Below, one piece after another: positions 37,103 through 47,854 of a DNA stretch of 64,000 nucleotides. Both the position numbers and the translations under genes were made by a program. How positions within the stretch are numbered: position 1 is the first letter of the stretch; each line of letters begins with the position of its first letter. The notes beneath the pieces were generated by a model. That model had not been told where the DNA came from. It saw nothing but the letters and a program-made list of their open reading frames with translations, and did no database searches. The stretch is from Legionella tucsonensis (GTDB taxonomy: Bacteria > Pseudomonadota > Gammaproteobacteria > Legionellales > Legionellaceae), in contig NZ_LNZA01000008.1 in assembly GCF_001468035.1 (NCBI RefSeq), forward strand, positions 222,394 through 286,393, in the 5' to 3' direction.

Positions 37103-37537
37103 TTATTCCTCAATATCAAGTTGCTTGGGTTGCTGTGCAGTATGTGGATGTTCGTTTCCAGCATATACTTTTAGCTTACGATACATCTCTCTACCTAAAG
37201 GATTCTTTGGTAACATGCCTTTAACAGCAAGTTCAATAATTCTAACAGGATTTCTGGCCTGTAGTTTTTCAAAACTATCTGATTTTATTCCACCAGGGTA
37301 TCCGGTGTGACGATAGTACATCTTGTTGGTAAACTTACGACCGGTCACAATAATTTTTTCTGCATTTGTAACAATGATGTAGTCGCCTGTATCAACATGG
37401 GGGGTATACTCAGCTTTATGCTTGCCACGTAAACGACGAGCAATTTCAGTTGCTAAGCGACCCAAAACCTTATCGCTGGCATCAACTATTAACCAGTCAC
37501 GTTTGACTTCGTGGCTTTTGGCACTAAATGTCTTCAT
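37103..37537 (-). CDS. rplM: 50S ribosomal protein L13
   Basis: L13 is an early 50S assembly protein. The start is placed at [15 protein letters not shown] (144 residues), which matches the family and has GGAG upstream; the open frame extends 14 codons further but without support. [16 protein letters not shown] and [10 protein letters not shown] are typical. It is first in rplM-rpsI. Confidence 0.97.
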   Translation of the reverse strand: MKTFSAKSHEVKRDWLIVDASDKVLGRLATEIARRLRGKHKAEYTPHVDTGDYIIVTNAEKIIVTGRKFTNKMYYRHTGYPGGIKSDSFEKLQARNPVRIIELAVKGMLPKNPLGREMYRKLKVYAGNEHPHTAQQPKQLDIEE

Positions 37538-37753
37538 TAAATGAACTCCGAACCGCCTAAATTGGTAATCTTCTATCATGGACGGGCGATTTTAACCAAA
37601 ACAGAAACATCCTACAAGTAAAAAGGATAAAAATTTATAAACAATTAATTAAATCCGCGTAAATATAACAAATTTCAAACAAAAATCATAATAATTTTTG
37701 TTCAATTTTGACCTGGACACCGCGAAATAGAACTCGGATTAAGACCTCATTGA

Positions 37754-38071
37754 TCATTCTTGATCAATCAGTAGCTTCTCGGCAACACTGCCAGAAATTA
37801 AATGTTTTTCTATGATTTCATCAATATCAGCAAATGATGAATAGGAGTACCACACACCTTCAGGATAAATCACAACACATGGACCGGAACTGCAACGTCC
37901 AAGACAACCTGATTTACTCACACGAATTTTACCTGGACCATGCATTTCCAGTTCTAAGAGTCGCGACTTCATATAATCAAAATACATTTCACCGCCAGAA
38001 TTGGCGCAGCATTGCTTGCCTGCAGCCTTTTGATTGGTGCATATCAGAACATGTTTAGTGTAATAGGCCAA
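37754..38071 (-). CDS. Thioredoxin-fold [2Fe-2S] ferredoxin family protein
   Basis: The 105-residue protein resembles the C-terminal ferredoxin-like domain related to NuoE. Four candidate cluster ligands are Cys11, Cys21 or Cys22, Cys56 and Cys60, in the order C-x(9-10)-C-x(33-34)-C-x3-C. The partner and role are unknown. It follows ihfA by 6 bp and so may be read from the same transcript. A 174-bp AT-rich gap with no visible gene separates it from rplM. Confidence 0.85.
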   Translation of the reverse strand: MAYYTKHVLICTNQKAAGKQCCANSGGEMYFDYMKSRLLELEMHGPGKIRVSKSGCLGRCSSGPCVVIYPEGVWYSYSSFADIDEIIEKHLISGSVAEKLLIDQE

Positions 38072-38077
38072 TGCTTA

Positions 38078-38377
38078 CTATCCTATAGATTCAATAGCTT
38101 CAATTTTTGTTTTTAGCTTCAAACCAGGTTTAAACGTTACAACTCTCCTGGCTACTACAGGAATTTCCTCTCCTGTCTTTGGATTCCTACCCGGCCTTTG
38201 TGGCTTGTCCCTTAATGTAAAATTACCAAAACCAGATAATTTTACATGATGTCCATGCTCAAGAGCATGCCGCAACTCTTCAAAAAAATTCTCGACCATT
38301 TCTTTTGATGCGGGTTTAGACAACTTTAATTCATCACACAAGGTTTCTGCCATTATTGCTTTGCTCAGTGCATTCAC
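38078..38377 (-). CDS. ihfA: Integration host factor subunit alpha
   Basis: IHF alpha pairs with IHF beta to bend DNA sharply in replication, recombination and gene control. The 99-residue protein has the HU/IHF signature ([25 protein letters not shown] in part), including the intercalating proline segment RPGRNP. It lies 2 bp after pheT, the usual pheST-ihfA order. Confidence 0.96.
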   Translation of the reverse strand: MNALSKAIMAETLCDELKLSKPASKEMVENFFEELRHALEHGHHVKLSGFGNFTLRDKPQRPGRNPKTGEEIPVVARRVVTFKPGLKLKTKIEAIESIG

Positions 38378-38379
38378 GA

Positions 38380-40761
38380 TTATTCCCTCAATATGATTGA
38401 AAATTTATTTTCTAACGTATTGATTATAGCACTAATTAGAGAATTAATCTCTGCATCCACCAATGTCCGACTTTCATCTTGCAAAGTCAAGGCAACTGCA
38501 AGGCTTTTCTTACCTTGTGGAACCCCTTCCCCGATATACACATCAAAGACATCAAAAGATTTTAACCAATTTTCTTTTATAGTTGATCGAATAATGGATT
38601 CAATGTGCATCACGCTGATATCCGCATCAACTAAGAAGGATAAATCTCGGCGTATTTGCGGGTACTTTGAAATTGTTTTATAGCGCGGCGCATCGTGTCC
38701 GATTAATGCCGCTAAATTTATTTCAAATAACAAAACATCCTCTTGCAAATCCAATGCATCGGTCAAGCGTGGATGAAGCATACCTATCCATCCAGAAGCT
38801 ACTCCATTAATCTTTATCTGGGCTGATTGTCCAGGATGTAACGCATCATGTGCAGCTGTTGTGAACTCAACCTGATTTAATTTGAGTGCAGTAAATAAAG
38901 ATTGAAGATCACCTTTCAGATCAAAAAAATCAAAAGATCGTGTAGGCTCACTCCAGTTAGCACTTCCTTGCTCTCCCATCAACAAACCTGCAACACAAGG
39001 ATGTTCAATGAGCTGTCCCTTGTTCACATCAAATACCACACCAATTTCAAAGAATTTAACTGCATTTTGCTGACGATGAACATTATAAATCATTGAAGCG
39101 ATCAATCCTGGCCACATCCCAGCACGCATTTGTGATAATTCTGAAGAAATGGGATTTAACAATTGCATAAACTCTTTATTAGGATAAAGTTCATGTTGTA
39201 ATTCTGGGTCAACAAAACTGTAGCTGATTGTTTCGTGATACCCTCTGTTGCTAAACCAACGTGAAAGCTTTGCCGCTATTTCCTCATTCCCACACGCTTT
39301 TCCCGCCTGCACCAATGTATATGTAGGTTGAGCATGTAAATTATCATAACCGTAGAGACGGATGATTTCTTCCACTAAATCCACATCCTGCTGGATATCA
39401 AAACGATGAGAGGGGATGGTAACATCAAGGAAATTATTTCGTTGTTTTCCGATAACAATTTCAAGTCCTTCCAGTAAGCTCTTCATTTCTTGCAAGGAAA
39501 TACTAAGTCCGGTTAATTTTTTAACTTTATCTGTGTCAAAAGAAAAACTTACCGTTTCTGGTAAATTTTTTTTGTCTTGAGCCTCAATAACTGGCCCAGG
39601 TTTTCCACCTGCAATTTCTAAAATTAACGCGGTAGCTCGTTCCAGAGCTTTTATTTGCAAACATGGATCTACTCCTCGCTCAAAACGTTGTGACGAGTCA
39701 CTGAATAAACCAAACTTTCTTGCAACACCCGCAATGACAATCGGATTAAAATAAGCACTTTCTAAAAATACATCTTGTGTATGCACTTGTACCGAACTCG
39801 CTTCTCCCCCCATAATACCCGCCAGCGCCAAGGGTTTTTCTTTGTCGGCAATAACCAATACTTTTTCATTTAAAGTTAATTCTTGCCCATCAAGCAATGC
39901 TAACTGTTCTTGGCTATTACTAAAACGCACTTTAATTTCGCCTTTGATTGTTGCTAAATCAAAAGCATGCATGGGTTGTCCCAATTCGAGCATTACATAA
40001 TTCATCACATCCACCACGGGATGCACTATTCGAATACCACTTCGACGCAAGCGCTCACTCATCCACAAAGGTGTATTTGCCTTAGGATTTATATTACGAA
40101 TCACTCGACCACAATAACGTGGGCAAGCCTCAGTATTTTTCAATTCGATGGTCACTATATCATCAACGCCAGGAGTCACCTCGGAAATACTTCTTTTCTC
40201 TAAGGATAATTTGTTCAAAACAGCTACTTCACGTGCAATACCTAAAATACTAAAGCAGTCGGCACGATTGGGGGTTAAATCAATATCAAAAATATGATCA
40301 TCAAGACTCAAATATTCGCGTAAATCCATTCCCACAGGTGCATCAGCTTCTAACTCCATGATGCCTTCAGATTGCTCCGCCATTCCCAATTCACTAACAG
40401 AACAAAGCATCCCCTGGGACAATTCACCACGTAATTTAGATTCTTTAATATTAAAACCACCTGGCAAACACGCGCCAATCATTGCTAAGGCTACCTTTAA
40501 TCCTGGCCTTACATTAGAAGCACCACAAACAATTTGCAGCAACTTATCGGTGTTTGCATTCACTTCGCATATGGTTAATTTATCCGCATTAGGATGAGGT
40601 TTGGTATTAAGAACTTCAGCAACGATTACATGAGTAAACTCCCCTGCTACTGGACTCACCGCATCCACTTCAAGGCCAGCCATAGTCAGTTGATTTGCTA
40701 ATTCTTGTTCAGTTAATGAAAAATTAACCCATTCACGTAACCATAATTTACTTAATTTCAT
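38380..40761 (-). CDS. pheT: Phenylalanyl-tRNA synthetase beta subunit
   Basis: PheT forms the (alpha-beta)2 enzyme with PheS and carries the tRNA-binding and editing domains. The 793-residue length matches E. coli (795). The N-terminal OB-like tRNA-binding domain, B3/B4 editing domain, B5 domain and C-terminal ferredoxin-fold anticodon-binding domain ([13 protein letters not shown]) are in order. Its ribosome-binding site is AAGGTGG/AAGGAC. The 108-bp gap to pheS contains two small hairpins. Confidence 0.97.
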   Translation of the reverse strand: MKLSKLWLREWVNFSLTEQELANQLTMAGLEVDAVSPVAGEFTHVIVAEVLNTKPHPNADKLTICEVNANTDKLLQIVCGASNVRPGLKVALAMIGACLPGGFNIKESKLRGELSQGMLCSVSELGMAEQSEGIMELEADAPVGMDLREYLSLDDHIFDIDLTPNRADCFSILGIAREVAVLNKLSLEKRSISEVTPGVDDIVTIELKNTEACPRYCGRVIRNINPKANTPLWMSERLRRSGIRIVHPVVDVMNYVMLELGQPMHAFDLATIKGEIKVRFSNSQEQLALLDGQELTLNEKVLVIADKEKPLALAGIMGGEASSVQVHTQDVFLESAYFNPIVIAGVARKFGLFSDSSQRFERGVDPCLQIKALERATALILEIAGGKPGPVIEAQDKKNLPETVSFSFDTDKVKKLTGLSISLQEMKSLLEGLEIVIGKQRNNFLDVTIPSHRFDIQQDVDLVEEIIRLYGYDNLHAQPTYTLVQAGKACGNEEIAAKLSRWFSNRGYHETISYSFVDPELQHELYPNKEFMQLLNPISSELSQMRAGMWPGLIASMIYNVHRQQNAVKFFEIGVVFDVNKGQLIEHPCVAGLLMGEQGSANWSEPTRSFDFFDLKGDLQSLFTALKLNQVEFTTAAHDALHPGQSAQIKINGVASGWIGMLHPRLTDALDLQEDVLLFEINLAALIGHDAPRYKTISKYPQIRRDLSFLVDADISVMHIESIIRSTIKENWLKSFDVFDVYIGEGVPQGKKSLAVALTLQDESRTLVDAEINSLISAIINTLENKFSIILRE

Positions 40762-40869
40762 TTATAGTCCTTACCACCTTATTAAACTGTTTATTACGTT
40801 CTGTAGATAGCGTACATCTACGGAGCTTCAATACTGAAAGCAATACAGTATCTCAACCTGTGATATTTT

Positions 40870-42019
<1,150 letters not shown>

Positions 42020-42032
42020 TTTATAATAAAGA

Positions 42033-42392
42033 TTATTTTGCTAATGCAGCTTTAGCTTGTTCAGCAATTGCAGCAAAAGCTACTTTGTCATGAACAGCCA
42101 GATCGGCCAATACTTTTCTATCCAGTTCAATTGATGCTTTTTTCAATCCATCAATTAAACGACTGTATGATAATCCGCACTCACGAGCTTGTGCATTAAT
42201 ACGCGTAATCCACAATGCACGAAACTGACGTTTTTTCTGGCGTCGATCACGATAAGCATATTGACCTGCTTTAATTACTGCTTGTTTTGCCATGCGGTAG
42301 GTTCGGCTACGGGCTCCGTAATAACCTTTTGCTTGGTCTAAAACTTTCTTGTGACGTGCTTTCGCTGTCACACCACGTTTAACTCTTGGCAT
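42033..42392 (-). CDS. rplT: 50S ribosomal protein L20
   Basis: L20 binds 23S rRNA early in 50S assembly and in E. coli represses its own operon. The 119 residues include [16 protein letters not shown] and [16 protein letters not shown]. It follows rpmI by 14 bp. Confidence 0.97.
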   Translation of the reverse strand: MPRVKRGVTAKARHKKVLDQAKGYYGARSRTYRMAKQAVIKAGQYAYRDRRQKKRQFRALWITRINAQARECGLSYSRLIDGLKKASIELDRKVLADLAVHDKVAFAAIAEQAKAALAK

Positions 42393-42406
42393 TTTTCATT
42401 CCCCCC

Positions 42407-42607
42407 TTAACTACCGTGCAACATACGTTCTGCCAAGCGCGCATCGCATGGCTTCAAGGTACCTGCTTCTACACGCAAATGTCGTTTTGCTTTAGTAGAC
42501 TTCTTGGTGAGGATATGATTTCTATAAGCACCGCGACGTTTAATCGCGCCACTCGCTGTCTTACGGAAGCGTTTAGATGCTCCGCGATGTGACTTTAACT
42601 TCGGCAT
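42407..42607 (-). CDS. rpmI: 50S ribosomal protein L35
   Basis: L35 is a small, highly basic 50S protein. The 66-residue sequence starts [17 protein letters not shown], as in most bacteria. It lies 26 bp after infC. Confidence 0.96.
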   Translation of the reverse strand: MPKLKSHRGASKRFRKTASGAIKRRGAYRNHILTKKSTKAKRHLRVEAGTLKPCDARLAERMLHGS

Positions 42608-42633
42608 AACAATATACTCCGCATTTATTTCAG

Positions 42634-43170
42634 CTACTTAGTTTTTTTGGGTGATAACACCATCAGCAATTGTCTTCCCTCACGTTTCGCTTGCTGCTCT
42701 ATAACAGCAAATTCAGCGGTATCCTGCTGTAAACGCTCAAGAATCTTCATACCAAGTTCTTGATGAGCCATTTCACGGCCACGAAAACGCAGCGTAACTT
42801 TGACTTTATCACCATGATTTAGGAAACGGATCAGGTTGCGTAGCTTGACCTGATAATCTCCATCTTCCGTCGTAGGACGGAATTTTAATTCTTTGACCTG
42901 AATTTGCTTCTGCTTTTTCTTCGCTTCAGCTTGTTTCTTACTCAGCTCAAAGAGAAACTTACCATAATCCATAATACGGCATACGGGAGGTTTGGCTGTT
43001 GGGGATATTTCCACCAAATCCAATCCACCTTCTTCCGCTGCACGCAGGGCTTCGCGTGTGGGGACAATTCCTGCCTGGTTACCATCGACATCAATTAAGC
43101 GTACCTCAGGTACATTGATCTGTTCATTAATTCGTGCGCGATCATTTTCACGCTTAGTTGGTGCACTAAT
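42634..43170 (-). CDS. infC: Translation initiation factor IF-3
   Basis: IF-3 checks start-codon pairing and keeps ribosomal subunits apart. The reading from the first ATG lacks the family N-terminus. Extending the frame upstream restores it ([20 protein letters not shown]) and ends at an ATT codon at 43170-43168, preceded by a strong GGGGGGATT Shine-Dalgarno. This gives 178 residues, near the usual 180. The rare AUU start is the known basis of IF-3 autoregulation in E. coli. thrS ends 24 bp upstream. Confidence 0.95.
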   Translation of the reverse strand: MSAPTKRENDRARINEQINVPEVRLIDVDGNQAGIVPTREALRAAEEGGLDLVEISPTAKPPVCRIMDYGKFLFELSKKQAEAKKKQKQIQVKELKFRPTTEDGDYQVKLRNLIRFLNHGDKVKVTLRFRGREMAHQELGMKILERLQQDTAEFAVIEQQAKREGRQLLMVLSPKKTK

Positions 43171-43194
43171 GGTTTAATCCCCCCTGCTTGTTAA

Positions 43195-45108
43195 TTAATA
43201 ATGACCCTTTTGAGCAATTTCTTGCGTTAAGGTATCACAAATTGTATCTATTGTCATCACACCCAAGTCTGCACCTTCACGTGAACGCACAGCGACCTGG
43301 TTTGATTCAACCTCTTTATCACCTATCACTAAAAGATAAGGTACTTTTTGTAAAGTATGTTCGCGAATTTTAAAGCCAATTTTCTCATTTCTCAAGTCAT
43401 AGTTAGCGCGAATACCTCTTTTTTGTAAAATTTGAGTTACTTTACTTGCATACTCGTTCTGCTTTTCACTAATTGTCAGAACGATTGCTTGCACTGGGGA
43501 TAACCATAAAGGTAATTTTCCTGCATAGTGTTCTATTAAAATCCCCATAAAACGCTCAAAAGAACCTAAAATTGCACGGTGCAACATTACAGGAGTCTGT
43601 TTACTACCGTCTTCTGAGACAAACGAAGCATCCAAACGACCAGGCATCGAAAAATCAACTTGTATGGTTCCACATTGCCAAATTCTACCTAAACAATCGG
43701 CTAAAGAACATTCAATTTTAGGTCCATAAAAAGCTCCTTCACCTGGAGCATCAATCCATTCTATATTTCTACCTTTCATTGCTTGTTTTAAGGCAGCCTC
43801 GGCTTTATCCCAAACATCATCACTTCCAACACGCTTTTCAGGACGTAATGCCAAACGATATTTAATCTCATTAAAACCGAAATCGGTATATACAGACTGG
43901 ACTAGCTCGAGCATCATCGCTACTTCTGATTGAATTTGATCTTCGGTACAGAAGATATGAGCATCATCTTGAACCATGTTGCGAACACGCATCAAGCCAT
44001 GTAATGCGCCCGAAGGTTCGCAACGATGGCAATTACCAAACTCGGAAAATCTTAATGGTAAATCTCTATAGCTTTTTAAACCTTGATTGAATACTTGTAC
44101 ATGACACGGACAGTTCATTGGCTTGACTGCATAGTGACGATTTTCTGTCTCAGTGACAAACATCTCATCTCTAAAATTAGCCCAATGACCGGATTTTTCC
44201 CAAAGTACTCTATCAACTAATTGCGGAGTTCTAATTTCTTGATAACCAAAATCAGCCAGTCGGTTACGCATATAACGTTCAAGTTCTTGATAAATTGTCC
44301 AACCCTTGGGGTGCCAAAACACCATTCCAGGAGCAATATCCTGAAAGTGAAACAACTCTAAACTTTTTCCCAATTTGCGATGATCACGTTTTTCGGCTTC
44401 TTCAAGACGAAATAAATAATCAGCCAAAGATTTTTTATCAGCCCAGGAAGTACCATAGATACGTTGCAACATCTCGTTATTGGAGTCGCCACGCCAGTAA
44501 GCACCAGCTAATTTAGTCAGCTTAAATGCCTTCAAAAATCCAGTGGAAGGAACATGAGGGCCACGACAAAGATCTTCAAAATCTCCTTGTTTATATAAAG
44601 ACAATACTTCATCTTCAGGAATATCAGCAATAATCCTCGCTTTGTATTCTTCGCCGATACTTTTAAAATACTTGATTGCCTCATCGCGTGGCAATTCTCT
44701 GCGCGTTACAGGATAATTTGCCTTGGCCAATTCCGTCATTTTTGCTTCGATTAATTCGAGATCTTCAGGTGTAAATGGTCTTTGGAATGCGAAATCATAA
44801 TAAAATCCATCTTCAATTACAGGACCTATGGTCACTTGAGCTGTTGGAAAAAGACTCTTAACTGCTTGCGCGAGTAAGTGCGCTGTAGAATGACGAATAA
44901 CCTCGAGACTTTCTTCTTGTTTTTCAGTAAGGATAACTAATGCACAATCATTTTCGATAAGAAAAGAAATATCAACCAAGCAATCATTGACACGACCTGC
45001 CAAAGCAGCTTTAGCCAAACCTGGACTTATACTCTGAGCGACATCATAAACAGTTAAAGGCGCTTCAAAATGTTTTATACTTCCATCAGGCAATTTAATG
45101 TGTGGCAT
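43195..45108 (-). CDS. thrS: Threonyl-tRNA synthetase
   Basis: ThrS charges tRNA-Thr. The 637-residue protein has a TGS domain (PHIKLPDGS), the editing domain with [12 protein letters not shown], the class II catalytic core ([10 protein letters not shown], zinc ligand Cys in MNCPCH), and the anticodon-binding domain. The start is placed at [10 protein letters not shown]; a GTG 18 bp earlier is also open. A terminator-like hairpin sits just upstream. Confidence 0.97.
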   Translation of the reverse strand: MPHIKLPDGSIKHFEAPLTVYDVAQSISPGLAKAALAGRVNDCLVDISFLIENDCALVILTEKQEESLEVIRHSTAHLLAQAVKSLFPTAQVTIGPVIEDGFYYDFAFQRPFTPEDLELIEAKMTELAKANYPVTRRELPRDEAIKYFKSIGEEYKARIIADIPEDEVLSLYKQGDFEDLCRGPHVPSTGFLKAFKLTKLAGAYWRGDSNNEMLQRIYGTSWADKKSLADYLFRLEEAEKRDHRKLGKSLELFHFQDIAPGMVFWHPKGWTIYQELERYMRNRLADFGYQEIRTPQLVDRVLWEKSGHWANFRDEMFVTETENRHYAVKPMNCPCHVQVFNQGLKSYRDLPLRFSEFGNCHRCEPSGALHGLMRVRNMVQDDAHIFCTEDQIQSEVAMMLELVQSVYTDFGFNEIKYRLALRPEKRVGSDDVWDKAEAALKQAMKGRNIEWIDAPGEGAFYGPKIECSLADCLGRIWQCGTIQVDFSMPGRLDASFVSEDGSKQTPVMLHRAILGSFERFMGILIEHYAGKLPLWLSPVQAIVLTISEKQNEYASKVTQILQKRGIRANYDLRNEKIGFKIREHTLQKVPYLLVIGDKEVESNQVAVRSREGADLGVMTIDTICDTLTQEIAQKGHY

Positions 45109-45134
45109 AATTTTATCCGTAAGCACTTCTTTTC

Positions 45135-45160
45135 AAAAAAAAACCCTGCGTGGCAGGGCT
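45135..45160 (-). terminator. Intrinsic terminator between tRNA-Val and thrS (candidate thrS attenuator)
   Basis: On the minus strand CCCTG pairs with CAGGG around CCACG, followed by nine T residues. It is about 140 nt after the tRNA-Val gene and only about 27 nt before the thrS ATG. It may simply end the tRNA transcript, but the space left is too short for a separate thrS promoter and leader. Confidence 0.8.
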
Positions 45161-45298
45161 TAAACCTTAATTAAGAGGAGTCAATCGCAAGCATCGTAAG
45201 CGTTCACGCTTGTATCACTAGAAATCGGTTCATCTTGAACGGTTACCAAGCTTCATCCCAAATGAAAGCGGGAGCTCCTAGAATATGATTTATTTGCA

Positions 45299-45373
45299 TG
45301 GTAGGCACGAGTGGGATCGAACCACCGACCACCACCATGTCAAGGTGGTGCTCTACCACTGAGCTACGTGCCT
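45299..45373 (-). tRNA. tRNA-Val (anticodon GAC)
   Basis: The acceptor stem AGGCACG pairs with CGTGCCT and is followed by discriminator A and an encoded CCA. The D arm AGCTCAGTGGTAGAGC, the anticodon stem CCACC-loop TTGACAT-GGTGG, and the T arm GGTTCGATCCC are canonical. The loop gives anticodon GAC, decoding GUC/GUU valine. The 75-nt gene is read toward thrS. Confidence 0.96.
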
Positions 45374-45500
45374 ATAAAACGACCTGCATATACATTGTGA
45401 TGAAGTATATAATAAGGTGGCATTACAAAGCAATCATTTAACCTAGAAAAAGAGTGAGTACGTAACGAGCACGTTAATGGCACGCTGAAGATGTCAGATT

Positions 45501-45638
45501 TTAAAATTTTTTGATGAACGCAGTATGCATCTCTACAGTAAACAAAAATTTAAAATCCAGTGGTTTAGCAGGTTGCGCAGTAGGCTCAACTGCCTTAATT
45601 GCTTTAATTATTTTGTCTTTAAGAAATTGCCAGTTCAC
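45501..45638 (-). CDS. Possible small ORF overlapping the carboxylate-amine ligase 3' end
   Basis: A 45-residue frame runs from a GTG start to TAA, overlapping the last 20 bases of the ligase gene in another frame. The product would be basic (KDKIIKAIKAVEP near its N-terminus) and end FIKKF. There is no clear Shine-Dalgarno, and nothing else supports expression. Confidence 0.2.
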   Translation of the reverse strand: MNWQFLKDKIIKAIKAVEPTAQPAKPLDFKFLFTVEMHTAFIKKF

Positions 45639-46830
45639 GTCTATAGAGTGGTACTTGCAGTAAAAACTCGCTTACATTGTGTTTCACCACCTCTTTAAAA
45701 CAATTGTTATAGGCAAATACTTTTCGTTGTCGTTCAGAGCTTGTTCCTGAATCCATAATAGCCTGAAGCGTTGCAAAATAAGTTTCATAATTAAGTTGCT
45801 CAATGTATGGTTTTAATTTCTCAAACCACTCCTTCAAGTCGTCGCGCATTAACTTAGTTTTTCCGTCTGTATTCATTACTAATTCAGCATCCAAGCCATA
45901 ACGAATAGCCCTCCATTTATTTTCCCGAGAAAGCCAATAAGGAGGATAGGCTACTGATTCAAGCCAACTTCCATTATCAGCAAACCAGTGAGCAAGGGCA
46001 TGAATCAATGCAACAAGCGCCAATGTTTCTGCAAGCGTTGCAGCGCCATCACAAACGCGAATTTCCAGAGTTCCAAAACCAGGGCTCGGTCTTAGATCCC
46101 ACCATAAATCTTTAAGTGATTTTATAGAACCACATGATCGAAGCGTTTTATACAAGTATTCAAAATCCTGCCATGAGCGTACATGATAAGGCTGACCCGC
46201 TGTCGGAAGAGCCTCATAAGTAGTGGGGCGACATGAAGCAAGCCCGGTGTCAATTCCTTGCCAAAAAGGAGAACTGGAGGACAACGCCAATAAGTGAGGC
46301 AAAAAATACATGAAAAAATTATTAAACCGTATGCACTCCTCACCACTGGACATACCTAAATGCACATGAAGGCCATATACGCTCATACGACGTGTAAGCC
46401 ATTGATTGCGATCAATTAAATCTTGATAGCGAGCTGTCGGCGAGATGACCCAATCGGCATATTTTGAGAAGGGGTGAGAACCCGTTGTTGCCAGTAAAAT
46501 ACCCTGTTTTTTCGTAACATGCTGTAGCTCAAAAAGTGTTGCATAAAGATCTTCTTCAACTTCTTGCACCAAACTGCATTTGGTCGTATTTACTTCGATG
46601 GTACTTAAATAGAATTCCGGTTTGATCTTCTCAAGATGAGACACAGTATTTAAAACATCTTCCGCTCGAGAGCATAAATTGTAGGTTTCAGCATCGATGA
46701 GTTGTAGCTCTATTTCAACACCCAAAGTCAATATTCCATTACTGTTAAAAAGAATGTCATCTTCTGAGGCTAATAATGGCTGAGCAGTATCCGGGGCTTG
46801 TGTTAAGGATTCGTTAAGTTGACTTTGCAT
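45619..46830 (-). CDS. Glutamate-cysteine ligase family 2 (YbdK-like carboxylate-amine ligase)
   Basis: This 403-residue protein belongs to the GCS2 family, ATP-dependent ligases that join a carboxylate to an amine, related to gamma-glutamylcysteine synthetase. It shows LGVEIELQLID near residue 35, YGLHVHLGM around 150 and the C-terminal core GFGTLEIRVCD. E. coli YbdK is a weak glutamate-cysteine ligase; the substrate here is not known. It is divergent from a MarR gene, a layout that often means control by that regulator. Confidence 0.85.
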   Translation of the reverse strand: MQSQLNESLTQAPDTAQPLLASEDDILFNSNGILTLGVEIELQLIDAETYNLCSRAEDVLNTVSHLEKIKPEFYLSTIEVNTTKCSLVQEVEEDLYATLFELQHVTKKQGILLATTGSHPFSKYADWVISPTARYQDLIDRNQWLTRRMSVYGLHVHLGMSSGEECIRFNNFFMYFLPHLLALSSSSPFWQGIDTGLASCRPTTYEALPTAGQPYHVRSWQDFEYLYKTLRSCGSIKSLKDLWWDLRPSPGFGTLEIRVCDGAATLAETLALVALIHALAHWFADNGSWLESVAYPPYWLSRENKWRAIRYGLDAELVMNTDGKTKLMRDDLKEWFEKLKPYIEQLNYETYFATLQAIMDSGTSSERQRKVFAYNNCFKEVVKHNVSEFLLQVPLYRRELAIS

Positions 46831-46951
46831 AGTTAATCCTTCTTTTTATTATTGGAAATAGCATGAGAAAGTCTCCTCTTCGATATTTTTGAGGAGCTCT
46901 ATACAGTTAGATTTAATAGTGATGTACAATAAATATACCCTTAAACATTCA

Positions 46952-46990
46952 TATCTGATGAAACAATTCGTACACAAATCATTTCAGATA
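46952..46990. promoter_or_regulatory. Candidate operator in the ligase-marR intergenic region
   Basis: TATCTGA and TCAGATA are 7-bp inverted arms with their outer ends 39 bp apart, located between the divergent ligase and marR genes. The spacing is wider than a usual MarR box, so support is modest. Confidence 0.3.
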
Positions 46991-47040
46991 CTAATGGTTA
47001 AAGCATTCCATTTCAACCTTGAATTTTTATAAGACCATCC

Positions 47041-47547
47041 ATGAACACTATTGAAAAAAATGAAGCGGATCAAAAAATTGTTCTGCAAACACAAACTGAA
47101 CTTCATTCTAAAAGCATTATTCTTGCCTTGCGCAAAATCATGCAGCAAATGGATTTTCATTCCAGACGTTTAAATAAATGTTATGGTTTAACTGTACCGC
47201 AAATCGCATGTTTGTATGAAATTTATGAAAATGGAATTATGACCCTCTCCAGCTTATCTAAAACAGTATATTTATCCATGAGCACCTTAGTGGGTGTAAT
47301 CGATCGCTTAGAAGAAAAAGAATTTGTTCTTCGCACACGAGACCGTAAGGATCGTCGTATTATCTATATTGATATCACAGAAAAAGGAAAAGATTTTGTT
47401 CGTGCCACCCCCTACCTTCTGCATAATCGACTGAATGAAAGTCTTCGTTCTTTGGATGAAAAGGAACAAATAATTCTAGCTAACTCAATTAATTTATTGG
47501 TTAATCTACTAGGCAACGTCCCTGAAGTTTTTTTAGACAAGATTTAA
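47041..47547 (+). CDS. MarR family transcriptional regulator
   Basis: The 168-residue protein has the MarR winged-helix core: recognition segment LSKTVYLSMSTLVGVIDRLEEK followed by the wing TRDRKDRRII. MarR proteins are dimeric repressors often relieved by small aromatic ligands. It is transcribed away from the ligase gene and may control both. The ligand is unknown. Confidence 0.9.
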   Translation: MNTIEKNEADQKIVLQTQTELHSKSIILALRKIMQQMDFHSRRLNKCYGLTVPQIACLYEIYENGIMTLSSLSKTVYLSMSTLVGVIDRLEEKEFVLRTRDRKDRRIIYIDITEKGKDFVRATPYLLHNRLNESLRSLDEKEQIILANSINLLVNLLGNVPEVFLDKI

Positions 47548-47854
47548 TCTTGAATTGAGCACAGATTTTTCAATTTCACTGCGATCTAGCCCTCCCGCGC
47601 CAGGAACTTTGATAGTATGATGATGCCCTTTCGCGGGAGAGGGTTGGGGAGAGGGAATGTCAAGGATGGCCATTGATGACGAGATATGGTCTCGTTTAGA
47701 AATTACTTCCAAAGCCTAAAGGTCGTCATGGTGAGCGTTCAAGATGAGCCGCTTACGGAGAATGAAACCGGTTCTTCTTCTACGACCAAAACGTTCACCC
47801 GCAAGCCCAGATAAGCTTATCTTTGCACGCGGGATTCTTTACAGGTTATATCCT
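47548..47854. other. Structured intergenic region between marR and pilY1
   Basis: No gene was seen in these 307 bases between convergent stop codons. Three fold-back structures are present: CCCTCCCGCG with CGCGGGAGAGGG (47590-47643); GGTGAGCGTT with AACGTTCACC (about 47730-47800); and CCCGC / GCGGG enclosing the palindrome AGATAAGCTTATCT (47798-47833). They could be terminators, a decayed repeat, or a small structured RNA. Confidence 0.5.

Noticed and set aside
45226-45241. CGGTTCATCTTGAACG in the thrS leader, nearly repeated at 47736-47751 in reverse
   Set aside because: One 16-mer with a mismatch between two places in 64 kb can arise by chance, and flanking bases do not align.
45109-45298. 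T-box riboswitch upstream of thrS
   Set aside because: No T-box sequence or specifier-loop layout was found, and T-boxes are not expected in gammaproteobacteria.
45244-45300. 18-codon frame starting in the tRNA-Val CCA end (MQINHILG...)
   Set aside because: It starts inside the mature tRNA 3' end, has no ribosome-binding site and no Thr or Val codon bias.
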